DNA from: Rhodanobacter sp. FDAARGOS 1247
GTDB lineage: Bacteria; Pseudomonadota; Gammaproteobacteria; Xanthomonadales; Rhodanobacteraceae
Length of the DNA: 64,000 nt
Direction of reading: 5' to 3'
Assembly: GCF_016889805.1 (NCBI RefSeq)
Contig: NZ_CP069535.1
Location: forward strand, 372,001-436,000
A model generated the notes under the pieces. That model ran no database searches, was not told where the DNA came from, and saw only the letters and a program-made list of their open reading frames with translations. Below, piece by piece: positions 42,094 to 50,205 of the stretch. Positions within the stretch are counted from its first letter, which is position 1, and every line of letters begins with the position of its first letter. Both the position numbers and the translations under genes were made by a program.

Positions 42094-43707
42094 TCAGGCG
42101 AGCTGGTCGTAGGCGGGCAGGGTGAGGAAGTCGCCGAGCACGTCGGCGTGGGTCATCGCCGAGAGCAGGGCTGCGGCCGCGTCGGCGCGGGCGGCGCCGG
42201 GATGCTGGCTGTCGCGCAGTCGGTGGGTGTGGCAGGCCAGTGCGTGATCGAACAGGGCGAAGTCGATCGGCGCGTGGTCGGGGAATGCCAGGGCGTCCGC
42301 GTGCGACCCGTCGGCGTGATGCAGCCACTGCCACAACTGGGCGCGGGCGATCTCGGCGGTGGCGGCGTCTTCCATCAGGTGATGGATCGGCACGCAGCCC
42401 AGGCCATCGAGCCAGGCGGCGGTGTAGCGCAGGCACACCTCGACGTTGTTGTCGAAGCCGGCGCGGGTGATGGTGCCGTTGGGCGCGGCGAGCAGCTGTT
42501 CGCGGCTGACCTGCACGTCCTGGCGCAGCACGCCGAGCTGGTTGGTACCGGGCATGTGCTGGTCGAAGACCTGCTGCGCCACGGGCACCAGCGCCGGGTG
42601 CGCCACCCAGGTGCCGTCGTGGCCGGCCTGCACCTCGCGCAGCTTGTCGGCGCGCACCTTGGCCAGCGCTGCTTCGTTGGCGGCTTCGTCGCCCTTGATC
42701 GGGATCTGCGCGGCCATGCCGCCCATCGCGAACGCGCCTCGGCGATGGCAGGTCTGGATCAGCAGTTCGGAATACGCCTTCAGGAACGGTGCGGTCATCT
42801 GCACCTGGCTGCGCTCGGGCAGCAGGCGGTCGCGATGGCCGCGCAGGGTTTTCAGGTAGGAAAAGATGTAATCCCAGCGGCCGCAATTGAGGCCGACCGC
42901 GCGACGGCGCAGCGCATGCAGGATCTCGTGCATCTGGAACGCCGCCGGCAGCGTCTCGATTAGCACGGTGGCCTTCATCGTGCCCACCGGCAGCTGCAGT
43001 TCGTTCTCGGCGTCGGCCATCACCGCATCCCACAGCGCGGCCTCCTCCATCGCCTCGAGTTTCGGCAGGTAGAAATACGGGCCGCGGTCGCGGCTGTGCA
43101 GGGCGCGGGCGTTGTGCAGCACGAACAGGGCGAAGTCGACCAGGGCGCCGGACATCGGCTCGCCATCCACGCTGAAGAACTTGTCGTGCAGGTGCCAGCC
43201 GCGGGGGCGCACCACCAGCACGGCGGGGTTGTCGCCCACGCGGTAGTGCTTGCCTTCGGGCGAGGTGAAGTCGATCGAGCCGTTCACCGCGTCGCGCAGG
43301 TTGAGCTGGCCGTCGAGCTGGTTGGCGAAGGTCGGTGCCGAGGAGTCCTCGAAGTCGGCCATGAACACCTTCGCGCCGGAATTCAGCGCGTTGATGATCA
43401 TCTTGCGCTCGACCGGGCCGGTGATCTCGACGCGACGGTCGCGCAGCGCCGGCGGGATCGGCGCCACGCTCCAGTCCGATTCGCGGATCGCCGCCGTGTC
43501 GGCGCGGAAGTCGGGCAGGCCGCCGGCGTCGTACGTCGCCTGGCGCTCGCGCCGCGCCTGCAGCAATTTCTGGCGGGTCGGTTCGAAACGGCGGTGCAGC
43601 CGGGCCAGCAAGGCCAGCGCTGCCGGGGTCAGGATGCTCGCGTAACCGGCCGCGTCGGCATGAATCTCGATGGCGCCGAGTTCGAGTCTTTCCTGCGGTA
43701 CTGCCAT
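42094..43707 (-). CDS. aceB: Malate synthase A
   Basis: Condenses glyoxylate with acetyl-CoA to malate. 537 aa, matching the A isoform (E. coli 533). Signatures include VFMADFEDSSAPTFANQLDGQLNLRDAV, RPRGWHLHDKFFSVDGEPMSGALVDFALF, and LNCGRWDYIFSYLKTLR. CGGAGCGACACC precedes the ATG. First gene of aceBA and divergent from a LysR regulator across a 116-bp AT-rich spacer. Confidence 0.97.
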   Translation of the reverse strand: MAVPQERLELGAIEIHADAAGYASILTPAALALLARLHRRFEPTRQKLLQARRERQATYDAGGLPDFRADTAAIRESDWSVAPIPPALRDRRVEITGPVERKMIINALNSGAKVFMADFEDSSAPTFANQLDGQLNLRDAVNGSIDFTSPEGKHYRVGDNPAVLVVRPRGWHLHDKFFSVDGEPMSGALVDFALFVLHNARALHSRDRGPYFYLPKLEAMEEAALWDAVMADAENELQLPVGTMKATVLIETLPAAFQMHEILHALRRRAVGLNCGRWDYIFSYLKTLRGHRDRLLPERSQVQMTAPFLKAYSELLIQTCHRRGAFAMGGMAAQIPIKGDEAANEAALAKVRADKLREVQAGHDGTWVAHPALVPVAQQVFDQHMPGTNQLGVLRQDVQVSREQLLAAPNGTITRAGFDNNVEVCLRYTAAWLDGLGCVPIHHLMEDAATAEIARAQLWQWLHHADGSHADALAFPDHAPIDFALFDHALACHTHRLRDSQHPGAARADAAAALLSAMTHADVLGDFLTLPAYDQLA

Positions 43708-43757
43708 GGTGTCGCTCCGTGTCGGGAATGACTCGAAGCTAGGTACAAATCAGCTAT

Positions 43758-43819
43758 TTGACAAAGTGAATGTTTCAATCATTACTATGAGCAAATGCAA
43801 TACATACTCCAAAGTATTG
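43758..43819. promoter_or_regulatory. aceB/LysR divergent promoter region with inverted repeat
   Basis: CAATAC (43798-43803) and GTATTG (43814-43819) are perfect inverted arms with a 10-nt spacer, and inner ATACT/AGTAT arms (43804-43817) add symmetry, four bases before the LysR ATG. Upstream, TTGACA (43758-43763) and TACTAT (43783-43788) could be a promoter for the regulator, though the 19-nt spacer is long. The spacer is markedly AT-rich for this genome. Confidence 0.45.
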
Positions 43820-43823
43820 AAAT

Positions 43824-44867
43824 ATGGCGATGAAAAAGCGCGACGTGGCGCTGAACGGACCGAAAAAGCCGCGCCGCAGCGCAGCAAAGAAGCGCGGCGA
43901 GGTCGCGCCGGCGGAGAACGGCGGGCGCTATTACTACAAAGGCAACCGGCACAAGCAGTTGCGTGCCTTCGTCAGCGTGGTGAAGCTGGGTACGCTGACC
44001 CGCGCAGCCGAGGCGCTGTACCTGTCGCAACCCACCATCAGCCTGCAATTGCAGGCGCTGGAGCGGGAACTCGGCATGAGCCTGCTGGAACGGCGCCGGC
44101 GCCGCATCAACCTCACCGACGCAGGCGAGGCGCTGTATGAACTGGCGCGGCCGCTGGTCGAAGGCTGGGACACGCTGGACCGCGACTTCCAGGCCAGGGT
44201 GAAGGGACTGCAGGCCGGCCGCCTGACCATCGCCGCCGGCACCTCGACCATCCAGTACCTGCTGCCCGACCTGGTGCGCCGCTACCGCGAGCGCTTCCCC
44301 GCGGTGCAGCTGCAGCTGGCCAACGTCACCGGCAAGGACGGCATGGCGATGCTGCGCGCGGACGAGGTCGACTTCGCCGTGGGCTCGATGCTCGACGTTC
44401 CCAACGACATCGCCTGGGCGCCGGTGCAGCACTACGACCCGATGCTGATCATGCCGCCGGGTCATCCGCTGGCGGCCAAGGAAAAGATCACCCTGGAAGA
44501 CCTGTCACCTTACGGCCTGATCCTGCCGCCACAGCGGCTGTCCACCTATCGCCTGGTCGACCTGGTGTTCCAGCAGCAGCAGGTGCCGTTCCACGTGGCG
44601 ATCGAGGTCGGCGGCTGGGACGTGATCAAGGAGTACGTGGCGATGGGCATGGGCATCTCCATCGTCACCGGCATCTGCATCACCGCCGTCGACAGCGAGC
44701 GGCTGGCGGTGCGCAACATGAAGCAGTTCTTCCCCCAGCGCAGCTACGGCGTGGTGATGCGCAAGGGCAAGTTCCTCAGCGCCGAGGCGCGGGCCTTCAT
44801 CGACCTGGTGCGGCCTGGCCTGCTGACCCATCGCGAACACGACGATCCGGGCCATTCGCAGCGTTGA
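43824..44867 (+). CDS. LysR-family regulator of the glyoxylate shunt (inferred)
   Basis: 347 aa. A basic, disordered N-terminal extension of about 45 residues (Lys/Arg-rich, MKKRDVALNGPKKPRRSAAK) precedes the LysR helix-turn-helix (KQLRAFVSVVKLGTLTRAAEALYLSQPTISLQLQALEREL) and a CysB/Cbl-like effector domain (RLTIAAGTSTIQYLLPDLVRRYRERFP). It is divergent from aceBA, so control of that operon is likely. No Shine-Dalgarno is visible before the ATG at 43824. The basic extension is longer than in most LysR proteins and may contact DNA. Confidence 0.9.
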   Translation: MAMKKRDVALNGPKKPRRSAAKKRGEVAPAENGGRYYYKGNRHKQLRAFVSVVKLGTLTRAAEALYLSQPTISLQLQALERELGMSLLERRRRRINLTDAGEALYELARPLVEGWDTLDRDFQARVKGLQAGRLTIAAGTSTIQYLLPDLVRRYRERFPAVQLQLANVTGKDGMAMLRADEVDFAVGSMLDVPNDIAWAPVQHYDPMLIMPPGHPLAAKEKITLEDLSPYGLILPPQRLSTYRLVDLVFQQQQVPFHVAIEVGGWDVIKEYVAMGMGISIVTGICITAVDSERLAVRNMKQFFPQRSYGVVMRKGKFLSAEARAFIDLVRPGLLTHREHDDPGHSQR

Positions 44868-44897
44868 TGCGGCGGCAGGGCGCGCGCCCGCATCCGG

Positions 44898-45494
44898 TCA
44901 CACGTTGCGGTGCTTGCCCCGGAACGGCGCATAGAACGCGCGCAGGCGGGCGAGGTCCGCCTCCATGTCGTCGCTGGTGTGGAACAGCGGGCCGACGCCG
45001 ATGGTCTTGTCCGGATAGTTGAACCAGGCCGTGACGATGGGCACGCCGGCCTCGTGGGCGATGCGCCAGAAGCCGCTCTTCCAGCGCGCCACCGGCTTGC
45101 GCGTGCCTTCGGGCGCGATGCCCAGCCACAGCGATTCGTGCTGCTGCAGCTGGTCGATCATCTGCTCGACCACGCCTTTGGCGGCGCCACGATTGATCGG
45201 CATGCCGCCCAGCTTCAGCAGCAGCTTGCCCAGCGGACCGCGGAACAGCTCCTGCTTGCCCATGAAATGGATGTCGGCGCCGATGCCGACCTTCATCAGC
45301 AGGCCCCACACGCCATCCCACCACGACGAGTGCGGCGCGGCGATCAGCACGGCGCGGCGCACGTCGGGAAACTCGCCGACCAGGCTCCAGCCGCACAGGC
45401 GAAGTACGCCTCGACAGAGTCGGCGGCGCCAGTTGTCGGCCAGATGCGGCATGCCCGGCGGCAGTTGCCCGGGGCTGGGCAGTTGTCCCTTCAT
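44898..45494 (-). CDS. 1-acyl-sn-glycerol-3-phosphate acyltransferase-like protein
   Basis: 198-aa PlsC-family acyltransferase. The catalytic HxxxxD motif is H55-SSWW-D in APHSSWWDG and the substrate-binding motif is APEGTRKP. IHFMGKQELF, LGGMPINRGAAKGVV and ITAWF-like stretches match the short bacterial PlsC relatives. The start overlaps the arfB stop (ATGA). It may acylate lysophosphatidic acid or act in lipid recycling; the acceptor is not certain. Confidence 0.88.
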   Translation of the reverse strand: MKGQLPSPGQLPPGMPHLADNWRRRLCRGVLRLCGWSLVGEFPDVRRAVLIAAPHSSWWDGVWGLLMKVGIGADIHFMGKQELFRGPLGKLLLKLGGMPINRGAAKGVVEQMIDQLQQHESLWLGIAPEGTRKPVARWKSGFWRIAHEAGVPIVTAWFNYPDKTIGVGPLFHTSDDMEADLARLRAFYAPFRGKHRNV

Positions 45495-45913
45495 TCGAGA
45501 TCCGGCTTGCGTGAACGGGACTGCTTGATCTGGCCGCGTTGCTGCTTGCCCACCAGGCGACGTTCCTTCGAGGCGCGGGTGGGGCGGGTGGCCAGGCGCT
45601 TCTTCGGTGGCACCAGCACGCCGCGGATGATCTCCACCAGCCGCTCGCGCACGTCGTCGCGATTGCGTCCCTGGTCGCGGAAGCGGCGGCCCTGGATCAC
45701 CAGCACGCCCTCGGCGGTCAGCCGGCGATCGCGGCGCCCCAGCAGACGCGTGCGGATCTCCTCAGGCAGCGACGGCGAGCTGGCCACGTCGAAGCGCAGC
45801 TCCACCGCGCTCTCGGTGCGATTCACATGCTGTCCGCCGGGGCCGTCGGCGCGCAGGAAGCGCTCGACGAGCTCGGACTCGGGCAGGGTGATGCTGTGGC
45901 TGACGGTCAACAT
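45491..45913 (-). CDS. arfB: Peptidyl-tRNA hydrolase ArfB (ribosome rescue)
   Basis: Releases peptides from stalled ribosomes by a codon-independent GGQ mechanism. 140 aa from the ATG at 45913. The GGQ motif is in ADGPGGQHVNRTESAVEL and the C-terminal tail is strongly basic (RPTRASKERRLVGKQQRG...), as needed to enter the empty mRNA channel. The frame continues upstream for 92 codons opposite truC, without similarity to any release factor. Confidence 0.94.
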   Translation of the reverse strand: MLTVSHSITLPESELVERFLRADGPGGQHVNRTESAVELRFDVASSPSLPEEIRTRLLGRRDRRLTAEGVLVIQGRRFRDQGRNRDDVRERLVEIIRGVLVPPKKRLATRPTRASKERRLVGKQQRGQIKQSRSRKPDLE

Positions 45914-46022
45914 GCCAGGCAGTTTACGGGCAAGCGAAAGGCGGGGCGAGAGACCGGCTTCTTCCCGTGTGGGCCGGGCATGGCGCCGTGTGCTCATCGA
46001 CTTCGCCTCCGTGCGGCGACGC

Positions 46023-46769
46023 TCAGGACGAACCGAGCGGTGGCGGGAAGTCGTTCGCCGGTGCTTCGATGTCCTCGGGCTGGGGCCAGCCGAACCGGGC
46101 GAGCAGGTGCGTGTAAGCCTCATCCAGCGGCGCTTCCAGCTGCATCGGCACGCCGGTGACCGGGTGGTGGAAATCCAGTCGCCATGCATGCAGCAACATC
46201 CGATGACAGCCGAAATGCTGCTTGTACAGGCGGTTGTGGTCGCCGCGGCCGTGCTGGCAATCGCCGATCACCGGGTGGTGGATATGCGCCAGGTGCTTGC
46301 GGATCTGGCGGAAGCGGCCGCTTTCGGGTTCGGCGAGAACCAGCGCGTAGCGCTGCTGCGGATAGCGGCCCAGTTCGATCGGCACCTCGATGGTGGCGAG
46401 GCGCCGGTAGCGGGTGCGTGCCTCGCGGCGTGGGCCGGTTTCGCGCGAGCCGGGCAGCGGATAGTCGATCACCTCTTCGCCCGGTTCGGGCCAGCCGCGC
46501 ACCACCACGAGGTACTGCTTGTGGATGCTGCGGGCCATGAACTGTTCGCCCAGCGCGGCGGCGACCTCCTTGCTGCGCGCCACCAGCAGCACGCCACTGG
46601 TGGCGCGGTCGAGCCGGTGGGCCAGGTAGACGTTGTCGCCGATCTGTTCGCGCAACAGGTCGATCAGGAATTCCTCGGCGTTGCCCACCATCTTCGAGCG
46701 GTGCACGGCAAGGTTCGCGGGCTTGTTCACCGCGATCAGCGCGTCGTCCTGGTACAGAATCTCGAGCAT
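46023..46769 (-). CDS. truC: RluA-family pseudouridine synthase, TruC-like
   Basis: 248 aa from the ATG at 46769. YQDDALIAVNKPANLAVHRS opens the family, the catalytic Asp is in YLAHRLDRATSGVLLVA, and FRQIRKHLAHIHHPVIGD with RMLLHAWRLDF are the conserved later motifs. Lack of an S4 domain and the length match TruC (uridine 65 of tRNA). RluA-type rRNA/tRNA specificity cannot be excluded from sequence alone. Confidence 0.87.
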   Translation of the reverse strand: MLEILYQDDALIAVNKPANLAVHRSKMVGNAEEFLIDLLREQIGDNVYLAHRLDRATSGVLLVARSKEVAAALGEQFMARSIHKQYLVVVRGWPEPGEEVIDYPLPGSRETGPRREARTRYRRLATIEVPIELGRYPQQRYALVLAEPESGRFRQIRKHLAHIHHPVIGDCQHGRGDHNRLYKQHFGCHRMLLHAWRLDFHHPVTGVPMQLEAPLDEAYTHLLARFGWPQPEDIEAPANDFPPPLGSS

Positions 46770-46790
46770 GGGTCGGTGCGCTCGCCGCAA

Positions 46791-48440
46791 TCAGCGCGCG
46801 CGCGGCCAGCCGATCGCGAAGGCCAGCAGGCCGGCGATGCCGGTGCCCAGCGGCGGCCAGATGCCGTAATGCGGCGACAGCGTGCCCAGCAGGGTCGCGC
46901 CGATCAGCAGCGTGCTGCCGAGCAGGCTGCAGGCGATCAGCTTGTGCTGGCGACGGGCGTTGTCCAGGCTCAGTTTCAGCGCCAGCGGGTCGCTCAGCAC
47001 GCGCCGTTCGCCGCGACCAATCTGGCGCAGTGCGTCGCGCACCAGCTCGGGGAATTGCGGTGCCTCGTGCAGCCATTCGGGCAACCGCTTGCGCACTTCG
47101 CGCAAGGTGCGCAACGGGCTGTAGCGCTCGCGCAGGATGCGTTTCAGCACCGGGTGCGCCACCGCCCAGATGTCGATCTCCGGATCGAGCATGCGGCCCA
47201 CGCCCTCGATGTTGAGCAGGGTCTTCTGCAGCAGGATCAGCTGCGGCTGCAGGGTCAGCTCGAAACGGCGCGCGGTCTGGAACAGCTTCACCACCAGCTC
47301 GGCCAGCGAGATCTGCGACAACGGGCGGGTGAAGTACGGCTCGCACACCGTGCGCACGGCGGCTTCCAGCTCGTCCAGGCGCACGTCGGCAGGCATCCAG
47401 CCCGCGTCCACGTGCAACTTGGCGATGCGGGCATAGTCGCGTTCGAACAGCGCGATGAAGTTCTGCGCCAGCCAGTACTGGTCGGCTTCGGGCAGCGAAC
47501 CCATGATGCCGAAATCCAGCGCGATGAAGCGCGGTTCATCGGTGCGCGCCGGGTCGACCCAGATGTTGCCGGGGTGGGCGTCGGCGTGGAAGAAGTTGTC
47601 GCGGAACACCTGCTCGTAGAACACCCGCACGCCCTTGACGGCAAGCGCCTTGCGGTCGAGCCCGGCGGCGTCGATCGCGGCGATGTCGTCGCTGCTGAGG
47701 CCGTGCACCCGCTCCAGGGTGAGCACGCGGGTGGCGGTCAGGTCCCAGTGCACCTCGGGCACGTAGAGGTCCACGCCGCTGGCGAAGTTGCGCCGGAGCA
47801 GGCTGGCGCTGGCGCCTTCGCGCTGCAGGTCCAGCTCGTTCTCCAGCATCTTCTCGACTTCGGCGACGACATCCAGCGGGCGGATCTTGTCGGCGTTCGG
47901 GTGCCAGCGCTGGGCCAGTTCGCCCAGCGAACGCAGCAGCTTCACGTCGCGGGCGATCTGCGCATCGATGCCCGGTCGCAACACCTTGACCACCACCTCG
48001 CGGCCGTCGTGCAGGGTGGCGGCGTGCACCTGGGCGATCGAGGCGGAAGCCAGCGGGGTTTCGTCGAAACGGGCGTATAGACGTCCAATCGGCAGCTTCA
48101 GTTCCTGCTCGACGATCGCGCGGGCTGCGCTGCCCGGGAACGGCGCGACCTGGTCCTGCAGCAGGGCCAGTTCGTCGGCGATGTCGGCCGGCACCAGGTC
48201 GCGGCGGGTCGACAACACCTGGCCGGCCTTGACGAAGATCGGCCCCAGTTCGGTCAGCGCATGACGCAGGCGCGCGCCGCGCGGCAAGCCGCGGATGTCG
48301 ATGCGCGGCTTCGCCACCAGCGGCCGCAGCAGCTTCAGCGGACGGTACAGGTGAGCCGCGTCGACCAGTTCGTCGAGCCGGTACGCCAGCAGAACCGAGG
48401 CGACCCGCAGCAGCCGCGGCACGACCTTCAGCGGCGTCAC
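46791..48440 (-). CDS. ubiB: UbiB, ABC1/ADCK-type protein for ubiquinone biosynthesis
   Basis: Atypical protein-kinase-like ATPase needed for ubiquinone biosynthesis. 549 aa, as in E. coli (546). The kinase-like core carries the KxGQ motif in [37 protein letters not shown] and [11 protein letters not shown] with DFG in ALDFGIMG. Two C-terminal hydrophobic helices (about 500-540) anchor it in the membrane. It begins at GTG in a GTGA overlap with the ubiJ stop, so a much longer upstream frame is not used. Confidence 0.95.
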   Translation of the reverse strand: MTPLKVVPRLLRVASVLLAYRLDELVDAAHLYRPLKLLRPLVAKPRIDIRGLPRGARLRHALTELGPIFVKAGQVLSTRRDLVPADIADELALLQDQVAPFPGSAARAIVEQELKLPIGRLYARFDETPLASASIAQVHAATLHDGREVVVKVLRPGIDAQIARDVKLLRSLGELAQRWHPNADKIRPLDVVAEVEKMLENELDLQREGASASLLRRNFASGVDLYVPEVHWDLTATRVLTLERVHGLSSDDIAAIDAAGLDRKALAVKGVRVFYEQVFRDNFFHADAHPGNIWVDPARTDEPRFIALDFGIMGSLPEADQYWLAQNFIALFERDYARIAKLHVDAGWMPADVRLDELEAAVRTVCEPYFTRPLSQISLAELVVKLFQTARRFELTLQPQLILLQKTLLNIEGVGRMLDPEIDIWAVAHPVLKRILRERYSPLRTLREVRKRLPEWLHEAPQFPELVRDALRQIGRGERRVLSDPLALKLSLDNARRQHKLIACSLLGSTLLIGATLLGTLSPHYGIWPPLGTGIAGLLAFAIGWPRAR

Positions 48441-49087
48441 GCGGCGTTGCCCGACACGCGCTGCAGCAGTCGCTGCACGCGTGATTCGAGTCGTTCGCTG
48501 CGTTCGCGCAGCTCGTCCACGCCGTCGAGGAAACCCTCCACCTCGCCCGGCGCCATCGCCACGCGCGCCTCGTCGCGCAACCAGTCCGCGCCATCCTCGG
48601 TGAGGTGGCTGGCGGTTTCGCGGGCGTGGGCCAGGCCCTTGCGCACCGTCCTGGCCAGCGGCACGCCGAGCACGTCGCCGAACGTGCGCGCGAACGCTTC
48701 CTCGAAATCGGGGGCGAACTTGCTGGCCAGCTTTTCCAGCCGGCGCGCCAGCTCGGCATCGCCGGCGATCTCCACCTTGCCCGGAGCGATGCCGTCGTCG
48801 TCGCGGCGGAACATCATCGCCAGCAGGCTGCCCGGTGAGGCGGCGACCTTCAGCTGGTTGTCGTCCTGCGGCGGGCCCACCTTGAGGCGGGCGTCCTCGA
48901 CGGTGATGGCCAGCGCGATCTCGGGGCCGCGCAGATGCAGCTGCACGCTGCGTCCATTCAGTGCGGCCAGTTTGTGCTGCGTGTCCGGATCGAGCGACAA
49001 GCTGTGGTTCAGCGCGGTTTCCAGCGCACGGCCGGCAAGCTTGCGCAGCGGTTGCGGCAACCAGGAGTTGGGAGTGGCGGCGTTCAT
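48437..49087 (-). CDS. ubiJ: Ubiquinone biosynthesis accessory factor UbiJ (SCP2 domain)
   Basis: 216 aa. The sterol-carrier-like SCP2 domain at residues 20-125 ([39 protein letters not shown]) would present the isoprenoid intermediate to the Ubi enzymes. The C-terminal half has [22 protein letters not shown] and a coiled-coil end ([19 protein letters not shown]) able to pair with UbiK. It overlaps ubiB by 4 nt. In enterobacteria ubiE precedes ubiJ; here it does not. Confidence 0.92.
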   Translation of the reverse strand: MNAATPNSWLPQPLRKLAGRALETALNHSLSLDPDTQHKLAALNGRSVQLHLRGPEIALAITVEDARLKVGPPQDDNQLKVAASPGSLLAMMFRRDDDGIAPGKVEIAGDAELARRLEKLASKFAPDFEEAFARTFGDVLGVPLARTVRKGLAHARETASHLTEDGADWLRDEARVAMAPGEVEGFLDGVDELRERSERLESRVQRLLQRVSGNAA

Positions 49088-49121
49088 CTGCCGATTGTAG
49101 CGGGGCGGCGCGAGCGCCGCC

Positions 49122-49211
49122 GGGAATAGGGAGTCGGACAGGCAAGGGCAAAAGCAGTGGCGCCCGCCCCCTTCAATCTCGCGGAAGAGCGCTCTTCCGA
49201 TTCCCTATTCC
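49122..49211. repeat. Inverted-repeat element between ubiJ and trmL
   Basis: GGAATAGGGAGTCGG (49123-49137) and CCGATTCCCTATTCC (49197-49211) match as an inverted repeat at 14 of 15 positions, with a smaller GGAAGAGC/GCTCTTCC palindrome at 49183-49198. The right arm contains the trmL stop codon and last codons. It resembles dispersed intergenic elements of xanthomonads and may act as a transcript end for trmL. Confidence 0.55.
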
Positions 49212-49678
49212 TGGCTCCCGGCTCCAACGAAGCCGAGCTGCCGCCATGCCTCGTAGACGGCCACGGCCACCGTGTTCGACAGGTTCAGGCTGCGGCTGTC
49301 CGGATGCATCGGCAGGCGCAGGTGCTGTTCGGCGGGAATCGCCTCGAGCACGGCCGCCGGCAGTCCGGCGGTTTCGCAGCCGAACAGCAAGGCGTCGCCG
49401 TCGGCAAAACGCGCCTCCACATGGGCGACACGGCCGCGGGTGGTGAAGGCGAACACCCTGGGCGCGCCGATCGCATCGAGGCAACTGGCCAGGTCGTCGT
49501 GCACCGCGAGCCTTGCGTACTCGTGGTAGTCCAGCCCGGCGCGGCGCAGGCGGGCATCGTCAAGTTCGAAGCCCAGCGGGCGGATCAGATGCAGCGCAGC
49601 GCCGGTGTTCGCGCACAGGCGAATCACGTTGCCGGTGTTCGGCGGGATCTCGGGATTGAACAGGATGACGTGGAGCAT
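49205..49678 (-). CDS. trmL: tRNA (cytidine(34)-2'-O)-methyltransferase TrmL
   Basis: SPOUT methyltransferase for the wobble ribose of tRNA-Leu. 157 aa, matching E. coli (157). The opening is [24 protein letters not shown], the knot motifs are [13 protein letters not shown] and [28 protein letters not shown], all diagnostic. The last residues (GAGSQE) are encoded by an inverted-repeat element that also supplies the stop. Confidence 0.95.
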   Translation of the reverse strand: MLHVILFNPEIPPNTGNVIRLCANTGAALHLIRPLGFELDDARLRRAGLDYHEYARLAVHDDLASCLDAIGAPRVFAFTTRGRVAHVEARFADGDALLFGCETAGLPAAVLEAIPAEQHLRLPMHPDSRSLNLSNTVAVAVYEAWRQLGFVGAGSQE

Positions 49679-49710
49679 CCGCCATTATCGCCGTACGGCA
49701 TCGCCCGGGA

Positions 49711-49932
49711 TCAACCGTTGAGCGGCGACGCCGTGCCGAGCTGGGCGCACATCACGCCGTCGGGCGGCAAGGCGCAACTGCTCGGTGCCGCCAGCAGGAT
49801 GGTCCGCAGGGAATGGCTGCCGGCCAGCTGTATCGAGGCCGGCGTGGTGGTCACCATCGCGCCGAAGATCAGGCCGCATACCGCCAGGCAGGCGATGAAC
49901 AGTCCGCGCAACATCAGGGTTTCGAATTTCAT
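49711..49932 (-). CDS. Small hypothetical membrane or exported protein
   Basis: 73 aa from the ATG at 49932. One hydrophobic segment at residues 7-28 (LMLRGLFIACLAVCGLIFGAMV) looks like a membrane anchor or uncleaved signal; the rest is short and polar with two cysteines (SSCALPPDGVMC) that could form a disulfide outside the cytosol. No family recognised. A longer upstream frame exists but is not plausible as protein. Divergent from the M16 peptidase gene. Confidence 0.5.
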   Translation of the reverse strand: MKFETLMLRGLFIACLAVCGLIFGAMVTTTPASIQLAGSHSLRTILLAAPSSCALPPDGVMCAQLGTASPLNG

Positions 49933-50061
49933 GAGCTTGTCTCCGACGAATGGGGAAAGAGTCCCTGCACGGCCATAAGAGCAATCCGCGTGCCAACGGT
50001 TGCAAACGCCCCAAGTGCTTGATTTGACGGAGTCATCACGGCGACCCCGGGCGAACAATCC

Positions 50062-50073
50062 TGTCCGCGGACA
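50062..50073. promoter_or_regulatory. 12-bp perfect palindrome in the M16 peptidase upstream region
   Basis: TGTCCGCGGACA is a perfect palindrome 133 bp before the M16 peptidase GTG, followed by two CCGGACA half-like copies (50091-50105). Further on, TTGCGA and TAGCCT with a 17-nt spacer (50147-50175) could be the promoter. Candidate binding site only. Confidence 0.3.
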
Positions 50074-50205
50074 CCGCTGTCGACCGCCGCCGGACAGCCG
50101 GACATGCGGGCGGACGCCCCGGCCGGACCCTGCCGCAAGTCATTTGCGACACCTGTCCCGCGCCGCTAGCCTGTGTCGACTTATCCGTGAAACAGGAGGT
50201 TCACC

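Noticed and set aside
44910..48080. 1056-codon + strand frame across acyltransferase, arfB, truC and ubiB
   Set aside because: Crosses four recognised - strand genes; no recognisable domain.
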